From Jejudonia soesokkakensis (GTDB lineage: Bacteria; Bacteroidota; Bacteroidia; Flavobacteriales; Flavobacteriaceae), in assembly GCF_042664795.1 (NCBI RefSeq), contig NZ_JBHTBN010000001.1, positions 620,001 to 684,000 on the forward strand: 64,000 nt of DNA, in the 5' to 3' direction. Under the pieces are notes generated by a model. That model ran no database searches and was not told the DNA's origin. It saw nothing but the letters and a program-made list of their open reading frames with translations. Of this stretch, positions 8,912 to 16,752 are shown one piece after another. Both the position numbers and the translations under genes were made by a program. Position 1 is the first letter of the stretch, and every line of letters starts with the position of its first letter.

Positions 8912-9994
8912 ATGAAAAATAAAAATTACTACGCAGTAATCATGGCTGGTGGAATCGGTTCTCGTTTCTGGCCAGTAAGCACAACAAACCTGCCTAAGCA
9001 GTTTCATGATATGCTAGGGACTGGACAAACTTTGTTGCAAAAAACATTTAGTAGAATAGCTAAAGCAATTCCTGCTGAAAATATTTATATCTTAACCAAT
9101 GAACGGTATCTAGACCTAACACTGGAGCAACTTCCAGACATTACTAAAGACCGTGTTGTTTTAGAACCCGCCATGCGTAATACAGCACCGTGCATTCTAG
9201 TAGCTGCACTAAAAATTAAAAAAGAGAACCCTAATGCGTTAATGCTTGTCGCTCCCAGCGACCATTGGATCGAAGAGGAAGAAGCTTTTGCAACAGACTT
9301 ACAACAGTGCTTTGATGCCTGCCAGCGAGAAGATATGTTAATGACTTTAGGAATAGAACCTACCTTTCCCAATACTGGATATGGTTATATCGAAGCCGAA
9401 CCAACTTCGGGCTCACCTATAAAGAAAGTAGCACAGTTTCGTGAAAAACCAGACTATGAAACGGCAAAACAATTTATAGCGGAAGGTAATTTTCTCTGGA
9501 ATGCAGGAATATTTATCTGGAGTGTACAAAGTATCACAACTTCTTTTGAAAAGAACATGCCAGTAATGCACGCGTTGTTTTCTGAAGGTAATCCTGTTTA
9601 TAATACAGATAGGGAAGCTATGTTTATTTCTGAAAATTATGAAAAAGCCTCAAATATATCCATTGACTACGGAATCATGGAAAAAGCGAGTAATGTATTT
9701 GTAAAGAAGGCTTCTTTTGATTGGAATGATTTGGGAACTTGGGGTGCTTTACATGATAAAATGACGAATGATTCGGCTGAAAATGCTTCCGTTAGAGCGA
9801 TTCCGTATCTTACGGATGCAACAGGGAATATGATTTATTCCGACACAAAAAAATTGATTGTAATTGACGGAATTAACGATTATATCATTGTCGATAAAGA
9901 AAATGTGTTACTTTTATTTCCGAAGAAAAAAGAACAGGATATCAAGCAATTGCTAAATGAAGTAGGTTCAAAATTCGGAAAAAAATATACGTAA
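8912..9994 (+). CDS. manC: Mannose-1-phosphate guanylyltransferase
   Basis: 360 residues. The nucleotidyltransferase signature AGGIGSRFWP followed by PKQF lies at residues 11-30, and the family motif FREKPD appears near residue 170. It makes GDP-mannose from mannose-1-phosphate and GTP, feeding polysaccharide, O-antigen and GDP-fucose synthesis. It is the short, single-domain form without a phosphomannose isomerase domain. The DUF389 gene begins directly after its stop codon (no gap), which points to coupled translation though no functional link is evident. Confidence 0.92.
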   Translation: MKNKNYYAVIMAGGIGSRFWPVSTTNLPKQFHDMLGTGQTLLQKTFSRIAKAIPAENIYILTNERYLDLTLEQLPDITKDRVVLEPAMRNTAPCILVAALKIKKENPNALMLVAPSDHWIEEEEAFATDLQQCFDACQREDMLMTLGIEPTFPNTGYGYIEAEPTSGSPIKKVAQFREKPDYETAKQFIAEGNFLWNAGIFIWSVQSITTSFEKNMPVMHALFSEGNPVYNTDREAMFISENYEKASNISIDYGIMEKASNVFVKKASFDWNDLGTWGALHDKMTNDSAENASVRAIPYLTDATGNMIYSDTKKLIVIDGINDYIIVDKENVLLLFPKKKEQDIKQLLNEVGSKFGKKYT

Positions 9995-11431
9995 ATGGAA
10001 GGTTCAGAAGAACATAAAAAAACAAAAAAAGATATTTCTTTCGAAGAAGCAAAATTTGAGCATACCAAACTCAATGCTTTTGAGAGTATTAAAAAATTTC
10101 TATCCGATCTTTTTAATATTCATAACGATACAGATCGTGATGCCACTATTGAAGCAGTAAAAAAGGATATATCTTTTAAAGGTCATAATGCCTGGATTCT
10201 TATATTTTCCATTTTTGTGGCCTCTATTGGGTTAAATGTAAGTAGTACTGCTGTGGTGATTGGTGCCATGTTAATCTCACCTTTAATGGGTCCTATTGTA
10301 GGTATTGGACTTTCGGTAGCCATTAATGATGTGGACACCATGCGTCGTTCTTTTGTGAACTTGGGCGTGATGGTTTTTTTAAGTGTACTTACTGCGTTTT
10401 TGTATTTTACTATTTCACCACTTACTGAAGAAACACCAGAACTCGTTGCAAGAACCTATCCTACCATCCTGGATGTGTTAATCGCTATTTTTGGTGGCCT
10501 TGCACTTATTGTCGCAAAAACCAAAAGCGGTACCATTGCCAGCGTTATTTTTGGGGTTGCTATTGCTACAGCTCTTATGCCACCTCTCTGTACAGTAGGT
10601 TATGGTTTGGCCGTTGGAAACTTAAATTACGCAACTGGAGCATTGTATTTATTTTCTATCAACGCTGTATTTATAGCATTATCCACATTTATAGTTTCAA
10701 AGATATTGCGTTTTCCGTTGGTTCGTTATGCCGATTCAAAACGAAGAAAAAGAATTGCTCAAATAGCTTCTGTAGTGGCAATTATTGTCATGATACCTAG
10801 TGTTATTTTATTTCTGAATCTTTTAAAAGAGCAGATATTCACGAATAGAACTAAAGATTTTGTAAAGAATATAGTGCAGTATGAAGGAACCGAAGTTGTA
10901 AAATTTTCACAGGATTATAAAGAAAAGAATATACAGATCTATTTAATTGGTCGTATTGTGCCGGAAGCAGAGATAACCGATTGGAAAAATAAATTAAAAG
11001 AGGCAGAGGATCTAGAAGATGCTAATCTTATTGTATATCAAGGAGCTGACCAGAGTGGAGAACTTCAACAACGAATTTCTACTAGCTTAAAAACCGAAAT
11101 ATTGGAAGATCTGTATGTAAACAGCGAAGAGCGTTTGCGAGATAAAAATGATCGTATTGCCTTTTTAGAAGATGAAATTGCAAAGCTAAAAATTAGAGAT
11201 ATTCCGTTTTCAGAATTAAGTAAAGAGGTAAAACTGCTTAACAAAGAGCTGGAACAATTTTCGTATTCTAAAAGGGTTTCGACTAACTTTGAAAAAATTG
11301 ATACAATTCCAGTATTCAATGTAACCTGGTCAAAATCGCTTCGGAACAGAGAAAAAGAGGAGAAAAACAAACAGTTAGCAGAATGGCTTCAATTTAAATT
11401 AAAGCTGGACACATTGGTCCTTTCAGAATAA
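9995..11431 (+). CDS. DUF389 family membrane protein
   Basis: 478 residues. The N-terminal cytosolic segment (about 1-60) is followed by several hydrophobic segments (about 60-280) with the conserved family motif IGAMLISPLMGPIVGIG (near residue 90). The soluble C-terminal part (about 290-478) includes a charged coiled-coil-like stretch (about 365-420). DUF389/TIGR00341 proteins are of unknown function. The ATG abuts the manC stop. The gene ends 3 bp before the convergent ABC ATPase gene and no terminator hairpin is visible between them. Confidence 0.85.
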   Translation: MEGSEEHKKTKKDISFEEAKFEHTKLNAFESIKKFLSDLFNIHNDTDRDATIEAVKKDISFKGHNAWILIFSIFVASIGLNVSSTAVVIGAMLISPLMGPIVGIGLSVAINDVDTMRRSFVNLGVMVFLSVLTAFLYFTISPLTEETPELVARTYPTILDVLIAIFGGLALIVAKTKSGTIASVIFGVAIATALMPPLCTVGYGLAVGNLNYATGALYLFSINAVFIALSTFIVSKILRFPLVRYADSKRRKRIAQIASVVAIIVMIPSVILFLNLLKEQIFTNRTKDFVKNIVQYEGTEVVKFSQDYKEKNIQIYLIGRIVPEAEITDWKNKLKEAEDLEDANLIVYQGADQSGELQQRISTSLKTEILEDLYVNSEERLRDKNDRIAFLEDEIAKLKIRDIPFSELSKEVKLLNKELEQFSYSKRVSTNFEKIDTIPVFNVTWSKSLRNREKEEKNKQLAEWLQFKLKLDTLVLSE

Positions 11432-11434
11432 AAA

Positions 11435-12199
11435 CTATCCTTCTTTATTTTGAACCTCACGTATCTTTTTGAACAAGTCTGAAGAATACACAAAGTCGGT
11501 TACATCTTCATTGTCTGTTTTAAAAATTTCGGTGCTATCTCCCTGCCATACGAGTTTCCCTTGTTTTAGAAAAACAATATTCTCACCTATCTCCATCACA
11601 GAATTCATATCGTGTGTTACTACAATCGTCGTAATATTGTTTTCGTGTGTAATTTCCTGAATTAGGTTGTCAATTACTGTAGCTGTTTTTGGATCCAACC
11701 CTGAATTGGGTTCATCACAAAATAAATATTTAGGTTTATTTACAATGGCTCGTGCAATTGACACCCTTTTTTGCATCCCTCCAGAAATTTCGGAAGGATA
11801 TTTTTTATGCGCACCTTCTAATTGTACTCTTGAAAGTACTTCGTCCACTCGCGCCTGCATTTCTTTTTTTCTCTGTTTGGTAAACATTCGAAGTGGGAAC
11901 ATGACATTTTCTTCAACCGTCATAGAGTCAAATAATGCACCTCCTTGAAACAACATTCCTATTTCTTCACGCAGATCTCTTTGTTGATCTTCATCCATAT
12001 TTTGGATGGCTTTATCTTCATAGTAAATATATCCTTCTTCGGCTTTAAAAAGACCTAATAAGCATTTCAGAAAAACAGATTTACCACTTCCACTTTGTCC
12101 AATGATAAGATTGGTTTTTCCTTTCTCAAAAACTACGTTAAGACCTTTTAAAATGTCTTCACTGCCAAAGCTTTTATGTAAATTTTCTACCTTGATCAT
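11435..12199 (-). CDS. ABC transporter ATP-binding protein, MlaF/Mkl type
   Basis: 254 residues. Walker A GQSGSGKS (34-41), the ABC signature SGGMQKR and Walker B LFCDEP are all present; the Q-loop and His-switch (VVTHD) follow the normal spacing. The sequence resembles MlaF, the ATPase of MCE-type phospholipid transporters that maintain outer-membrane lipid asymmetry. Its ATG shares one base with the stop of the upstream permease (TAATG), a sign of translational coupling. No MCE substrate-binding (MlaD-like) gene follows in the window, so that partner must be elsewhere. Confidence 0.9.
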   Translation of the reverse strand: MIKVENLHKSFGSEDILKGLNVVFEKGKTNLIIGQSGSGKSVFLKCLLGLFKAEEGYIYYEDKAIQNMDEDQQRDLREEIGMLFQGGALFDSMTVEENVMFPLRMFTKQRKKEMQARVDEVLSRVQLEGAHKKYPSEISGGMQKRVSIARAIVNKPKYLFCDEPNSGLDPKTATVIDNLIQEITHENNITTIVVTHDMNSVMEIGENIVFLKQGKLVWQGDSTEIFKTDNEDVTDFVYSSDLFKKIREVQNKEG

Positions 12200-12936
12200 T
12201 AGCTTAATAAAAGTTGAGTGATGATATAGTTCGCGAGTATAATTAATACACTGGTCCAGACAAATGAATTGGTACTCGCTTTACCCACTTCAAGAGCCCC
12301 ACCCTTCATAAAATACCCTTGCCAGGAAGGAACCGTCGCTAAGATAAAGGCGAAAACGCAGGTTTTAATAAAAGCATAGACCAAGTGAAATACTTGAAAA
12401 TCATCCTGTAAACCTGCAATAAAATCAGTAGAAGAGCTAAAACCACCGTACACTCCTGCAACCCAACCTCCCAGTATTCCTAAGAACATAGAAATTCCAA
12501 TGACCAAAGGGTATAAAGAAAGGGCTACAATTTTAGGAAAAACTAGGTAATTTAAAGAGTTGATTCCCATTACTTCCAAGGCATCAATTTGTTCGGTAAC
12601 TCTCATGGAGCCTATGCTAGAGGTGATTAATGATCCCACCTTTCCTGCCATAATTATCGACATAAAAGTTGGTGCGAATTCTAATACAATGGATTGTCTG
12701 GTGGCAAACCCTATTAACGATTTTGGAATGATAGGATTATTTACATTTAATGCAGTCTGAATCGCGATTACCCCTCCAACGAAAAAGGAGATAAATACAA
12801 CAATACCTAGGGAACCAATAATTAAATCTTCAATTTCCTTAAAGATGAGTTCCTTGAGTACAGAACCTTTTGTAAAACTGCCAAAAATGCGTTTTATCAT
12901 TAAAAAATAGGAACCTATATCTCGTATGTATCTCAT
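12199..12936 (-). CDS. MlaE family lipid ABC transporter permease
   Basis: 245 residues from ATG 12934-12936; a TTG 42 bp upstream would add an atypical N-terminal extension. MlaE-type permease: an N-terminal interface helix, then four to five membrane segments, with the family motifs TRQSIVLEFAPT and GSMRVTEQIDALEVMG visible mid-protein. Together with the overlapping ATPase it forms the inner-membrane core of a phospholipid or sterol-like lipid transporter connected to MCE proteins. Confidence 0.9.
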   Translation of the reverse strand: MRYIRDIGSYFLMIKRIFGSFTKGSVLKELIFKEIEDLIIGSLGIVVFISFFVGGVIAIQTALNVNNPIIPKSLIGFATRQSIVLEFAPTFMSIIMAGKVGSLITSSIGSMRVTEQIDALEVMGINSLNYLVFPKIVALSLYPLVIGISMFLGILGGWVAGVYGGFSSSTDFIAGLQDDFQVFHLVYAFIKTCVFAFILATVPSWQGYFMKGGALEVGKASTNSFVWTSVLIILANYIITQLLLS

Positions 12937-13015
12937 AGCTTGTAACCTGATGCTAAAGTAACAAAATTTAGGCAGCAATAATGACCCATTGAAGTTTCAA
13001 TTTTGTTAATTAATG

Positions 13016-14104
13016 CTAATAAAAAGACATCATTTTAAAGAAAAGCGCTGTATTGTCAAATATTCCATTGAATAAAGTGTCTCCAGGACCTTTTGCGAAT
13101 ACTGGGATTAAGGTGGTAGAGTGATTTCCTGTTGAAAAGGATGGAACGATTTCATTATAATTTCCGTCCTTGGCTGCCAACGTAAAACCACCAGTTTCAT
13201 GATCTGCAGTAACTATGACGAGTGTATTCCCATTTTTTTCAGCATAATCTAACGCCACACCTATGGTCTTATCAAAGTCAAGTTGTTCTGTTATTAAGTA
13301 ATCTGCATCATTGCTATGGCCACCCCAATCAATCTGGGAGCCTTCAACCAGTAAGAAGAACCCATCTTCATTTTTTGATAAGTGTTCTATAGCAAGTTTT
13401 GTAGCATTAGGTAGAAAGTCTCCGCGTCCTTCTAAAATTTTTGGCATGCCATTTTCGGCCAGTAAAATTGCTTGTTTTTTTTCTGAAAGTAAGGTGGGGA
13501 GTTCTTCTGTGTGGAGATCAAACCCATTTGAGATTAGAGATGAAAGTAAATCCTTTTCATCAGTTCGTTTGTTGAAAAATTGTAGTCCGCCCCCAGCAAA
13601 AAAGTCAATATCTGAAGCAGGTAACGCTTCGGCAATTTCTTCATACATACTTCTGTAGCGTACATGAGCAAAAAAACTTGCTGGTGTTGCATGAACGATG
13701 GATGAGGTAGCTACGAGGCCTGTAGCGATATTTTTTTCTGAAAGTATTTCAACAATAGTTCTAGCTGCCGTGGTATCATTTTTTACACCAATAGCTCCAT
13801 TGTAGGTTTTTTCACCTGTCGCATAAGCTGTGGCGCTTGCGGCAGAATCTGTAATCGTATCACTGGAAGCCGAAGTTTTAATCAAACCAATTTCTCTAAA
13901 ACGCTCAAAATTAGTTTTTTCTTTGTTGTAATAAAAGCTCGCTGAAACTTGGCTTAAACCCATGCCATCTCCAATAAGTAGGATTATATTTTTTGGTTTT
14001 TCTGAAACAGTTTCAGGTGTAGTACCCCTATTTTCAGTAACGTTGACAGAAATGCATGAAGTGAGGGCAAATGCCGAAATAATAGTAAGAATTTTTAATT
14101 TCAT
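13016..14104 (-). CDS. Alkaline phosphatase (PhoA superfamily), lipoprotein
   Basis: 362 residues from ATG 14102-14104; a TTG further upstream would spoil the signal peptide. The N terminus is a lipoprotein signal with lipobox LTSC (Cys17). Metal and catalytic motifs are complete: LIGDGMG (metal Asp), TDSAASATA (nucleophilic Ser), EGSQIDWGGH and TADHETGG (metal ligands). It hydrolyses phosphomonoesters in the periplasm or on the membrane face. It is shorter than E. coli PhoA. It lies 64 bp after the glycosyltransferase gene on the same strand. No Pho-box-like element was recognised. Confidence 0.92.
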   Translation of the reverse strand: MKLKILTIISAFALTSCISVNVTENRGTTPETVSEKPKNIILLIGDGMGLSQVSASFYYNKEKTNFERFREIGLIKTSASSDTITDSAASATAYATGEKTYNGAIGVKNDTTAARTIVEILSEKNIATGLVATSSIVHATPASFFAHVRYRSMYEEIAEALPASDIDFFAGGGLQFFNKRTDEKDLLSSLISNGFDLHTEELPTLLSEKKQAILLAENGMPKILEGRGDFLPNATKLAIEHLSKNEDGFFLLVEGSQIDWGGHSNDADYLITEQLDFDKTIGVALDYAEKNGNTLVIVTADHETGGFTLAAKDGNYNEIVPSFSTGNHSTTLIPVFAKGPGDTLFNGIFDNTALFFKMMSFY

Positions 14105-14168
14105 AAGTGTGTGCAAAATGTAAAAGTAGTCATAAACTAAGAGTTATAGATTATGAGAATGTTACTAG

Positions 14169-15017
14169 CTATCCTATTTTTTGTTTAATATTCTTCCAGC
14201 GTAGTTTTCTTATAAATGCGCCTTCTTCTTCAGAAACCATAAAAGGAGTTTTAGTATTTTTTGCTCTAAAATACCCTTTCATACTGTCTATAAAATACCT
14301 ACAACTAGATTTTCTAACCGAAAGTTTTAAAGTGGCTATTAACGTAAGTAGGAACCCATATCGCAATCGGTAAAATGCTTCTCCTTGCTTGTATTTTGAA
14401 GCTTTTGTGTAAATTTTCCCAGTAGGTTTTAAATGCCTTACGTGAAGGGAAGGGTCTGTGCAAATTTGCCAACCGTTGTATTGCGCACTAAGTTCATCCA
14501 CCGTATCCCATCCCATTTCGTTTTTGAGCCCTCTAATGGCTGTAAAGCATTCTTTTCTATATGCTTTTAAAGCTCCCCGAATATGATCTTTATTCGTTAA
14601 ATTTTCTAGCACCCAATCTCCGTTTTTTTCAATATAACAGAATCCGCCAGCCATCCCACAGGCAGGATTATTTCTAAATATCTTACAAATGGATTCTAAG
14701 TAATTTTCTGGAAATATGAGATCGGCATCAAATTTACAGATCACATCGTACTTGTCGTCTAATTTTTCAAGTCCTTTATTAAAAGCTTGAATCACTTTGC
14801 TGCCTGGTTCATGTACGGCTTTGGACTGAATCTCAATACTATCAATAAAACTATATTGGGAAGAGAATGAATTTATTAGTTGCTGAGTTGCATCTGTAGA
14901 ATGGTCATTAACCACCATAATTTTTTTTGGAACTAAAGTTTGATCTGCCAGTGACTGAAGCGTTTTCGAAATATTTTCTTCTTCGTTATGCGCTGGTATG
15001 ACGATGTAAACATCCAT
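14169..15017 (-). CDS. Glycosyltransferase family 2
   Basis: 282 residues with a GT-A fold: N-terminal VIPAHNEEENI, then VVNDHSTDAT (nucleotide-binding), and a DADL metal motif (CKFDADL). It should transfer a sugar from a nucleotide sugar to an unknown acceptor. There are no obvious membrane helices. Its ATG shares one base with the upstream methyltransferase stop (TAATG), so the two are translationally coupled, and the KAS III gene sits 3 bp before that. This tight trio suggests a shared lipid- or glycolipid-modifying pathway. Confidence 0.85.
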   Translation of the reverse strand: MDVYIVIPAHNEEENISKTLQSLADQTLVPKKIMVVNDHSTDATQQLINSFSSQYSFIDSIEIQSKAVHEPGSKVIQAFNKGLEKLDDKYDVICKFDADLIFPENYLESICKIFRNNPACGMAGGFCYIEKNGDWVLENLTNKDHIRGALKAYRKECFTAIRGLKNEMGWDTVDELSAQYNGWQICTDPSLHVRHLKPTGKIYTKASKYKQGEAFYRLRYGFLLTLIATLKLSVRKSSCRYFIDSMKGYFRAKNTKTPFMVSEEEGAFIRKLRWKNIKQKIG

Positions 15018-15535
15018 TATATACGTTCTGCGTAGATCAAGTAATATCTAGGAGTAATTCTTCTTAAAATTGGACGGATTCCAATTTTTTTTACGGGATT
15101 AGTAAATTTTTCACGTGCTTTTATTTTCCAACCCGCTTTTTCCAGCAACCAATCAAATTGCCAAACTTCAAATTCATGGTAATGACGGTCACGCTCATCG
15201 GTCTTACTTTGGTAGGCCGATGCGAACCAAAGTTTTAATGGGACAGATGCAACAAGTTTTTTTGCTTTAATGTCTTTCAGAACATTGAATGGAGAGACTA
15301 GATGCTCAAAAATTTCGAAAGCTGTTACCACATCGTAGTCTTCAGAAATAACTGCAGACGTATCAATATCAAGATCTTCCCCTTTGGTATTTGTTACGTT
15401 GTAATTGTTTTTTTTAAGAATTTCAGAAAAAGGATTTTCAATACCAAGGTCCAGAATTTTATCTGAAGTAGTGACATGATTTTTTAAAAAATCAAGCGTA
15501 TGTCTATATCTCTTCTTCGGAATAGTGTGATACAT
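15017..15535 (-). CDS. SAM-dependent methyltransferase-like protein (short)
   Basis: 172 residues. Motif I is seen as KILDLGIENP and the FEIFEHL motif follows, both typical of class I methyltransferases in the Methyltransf_11/23 group. The protein is short and lacks most of the C-terminal half. Motif I is altered (LGIE rather than LGCG), so catalytic activity should not be assumed. The stop overlaps the glycosyltransferase start by one base; the start lies 3 bp after the KAS III stop. Confidence 0.72.
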   Translation of the reverse strand: MYHTIPKKRYRHTLDFLKNHVTTSDKILDLGIENPFSEILKKNNYNVTNTKGEDLDIDTSAVISEDYDVVTAFEIFEHLVSPFNVLKDIKAKKLVASVPLKLWFASAYQSKTDERDRHYHEFEVWQFDWLLEKAGWKIKAREKFTNPVKKIGIRPILRRITPRYYLIYAERI

Positions 15536-15538
15536 GAC

Positions 15539-16597
15539 TTACACTCTATAAACAATTGCATTAATATTCATACCAGCACCCACACTCGCGAACATGACGA
15601 TGTCTCCTTCCGAAACACTGTGATTTTCCATTTCTCCAGAATTTACTAGATCATACAGAGTAGGTATAGTGGCAACACTTGAATTACCAAGCTTATTAAT
15701 GCTCATTGGCATTATATATTCTGGCATTTCCAAATCATATAATTTGTAGAAACGTTTTACAATGGCTTCGTCCATCTTTTCATTTGCTTGATGAATAAAG
15801 ATTTTCTTTAAGTCTTTGATCGAAGCTCCAGATTCATCCAACGCTAATTTCATAGCATCTGGCACGTTAATAAGTGCAAAATTATAAATCTTACGACCAT
15901 ACATTTTAATGTACCGCCGTCGGTCTGTCATTTCTTGATTATTACTTTCTCCAAAGAAAATAAAATGTGCCTCATAATACGTATGACTTGCTGTTTTATG
16001 AGAAAGGATTCCTGATGTTCCTTCTAATTTTTCAACAATAGTTGCGCCAGCTCCATCACTGTAAATCATGGAGTCCCTATCATGTGGATCTACCACTCTC
16101 GAAAGTGCTTCAGCACCAATGACAAGACATCGTTTTGCCATTCCGGCATTGATAAATGCATTCGCTTGGATCATTCCTTCCACCCAGCCAGGGCATCCAA
16201 AAAGGACATCATAACCCACGCAAAACGGATTTTTGATTTTAAGTAAGTGTTTCACTCTGGCTGCAATACTTGGAACAGTATCGCTTTGTAAATTGCCATG
16301 CTTTACATCCCCGTAATTGTGAGCTACAATGATATAATCTAGTGTTTCTTTATCAATCCCCGCATCGTTAATAGCTTTTTGGGCTGCCTGAAATGCAATA
16401 TCTGAAGTTGTCTGATTTTCTTTAATATAACGCCTTTCAGCAATACCAGTAATTGCTTTAAATTTTTCAATAATCACATCATTTTCATGAGGAAAGGGTG
16501 AGCCATCTTCACTAAAAAAATCATGATCTTCAAAATTGGAATTGGCTGCTACTCCGCTGGGGATATAACTTCCTATGCCTGTGATGGTAACTCCCAT
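15539..16597 (-). CDS. 3-oxoacyl-ACP synthase III (KAS III/FabH-like)
   Basis: 352 residues with a thiolase fold and a full Cys-His-Asn triad: C135 (LFGCPGW), H269 (IHQANEK) and N305 (KLGNSSVA). Such enzymes condense acetyl- or acyl-CoA with malonyl-ACP, or in specialised forms make esters or beta-keto products. Insertions around residues 20-40 and 210-235 set it apart from housekeeping FabH, and it is not beside other fatty-acid genes. It is the first gene of the trio with a methyltransferase and glycosyltransferase, which suggests a specialised lipid product rather than bulk fatty acid synthesis. Confidence 0.87.
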   Translation of the reverse strand: MGVTITGIGSYIPSGVAANSNFEDHDFFSEDGSPFPHENDVIIEKFKAITGIAERRYIKENQTTSDIAFQAAQKAINDAGIDKETLDYIIVAHNYGDVKHGNLQSDTVPSIAARVKHLLKIKNPFCVGYDVLFGCPGWVEGMIQANAFINAGMAKRCLVIGAEALSRVVDPHDRDSMIYSDGAGATIVEKLEGTSGILSHKTASHTYYEAHFIFFGESNNQEMTDRRRYIKMYGRKIYNFALINVPDAMKLALDESGASIKDLKKIFIHQANEKMDEAIVKRFYKLYDLEMPEYIMPMSINKLGNSSVATIPTLYDLVNSGEMENHSVSEGDIVMFASVGAGMNINAIVYRV

Positions 16598-16752
16598 AAT
16601 AATAAAATTTTGACTAAAGTAAGTAATTATGTTTTTTTATCGGCACTAAAACTGCCTTAATCCGTATAGAATATGTAATTCCATCAAAATCCTTACTTCA
16701 TTTAATTAATCAACAATAGAACGCTGTTAAGCTGAAAATTATTCAATTTAAT

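Noticed and set aside
14107..14373. Plus-strand 88-codon frame over the glycosyltransferase end
   Set aside because: Antisense shadow without a promoter or recognisable domain.
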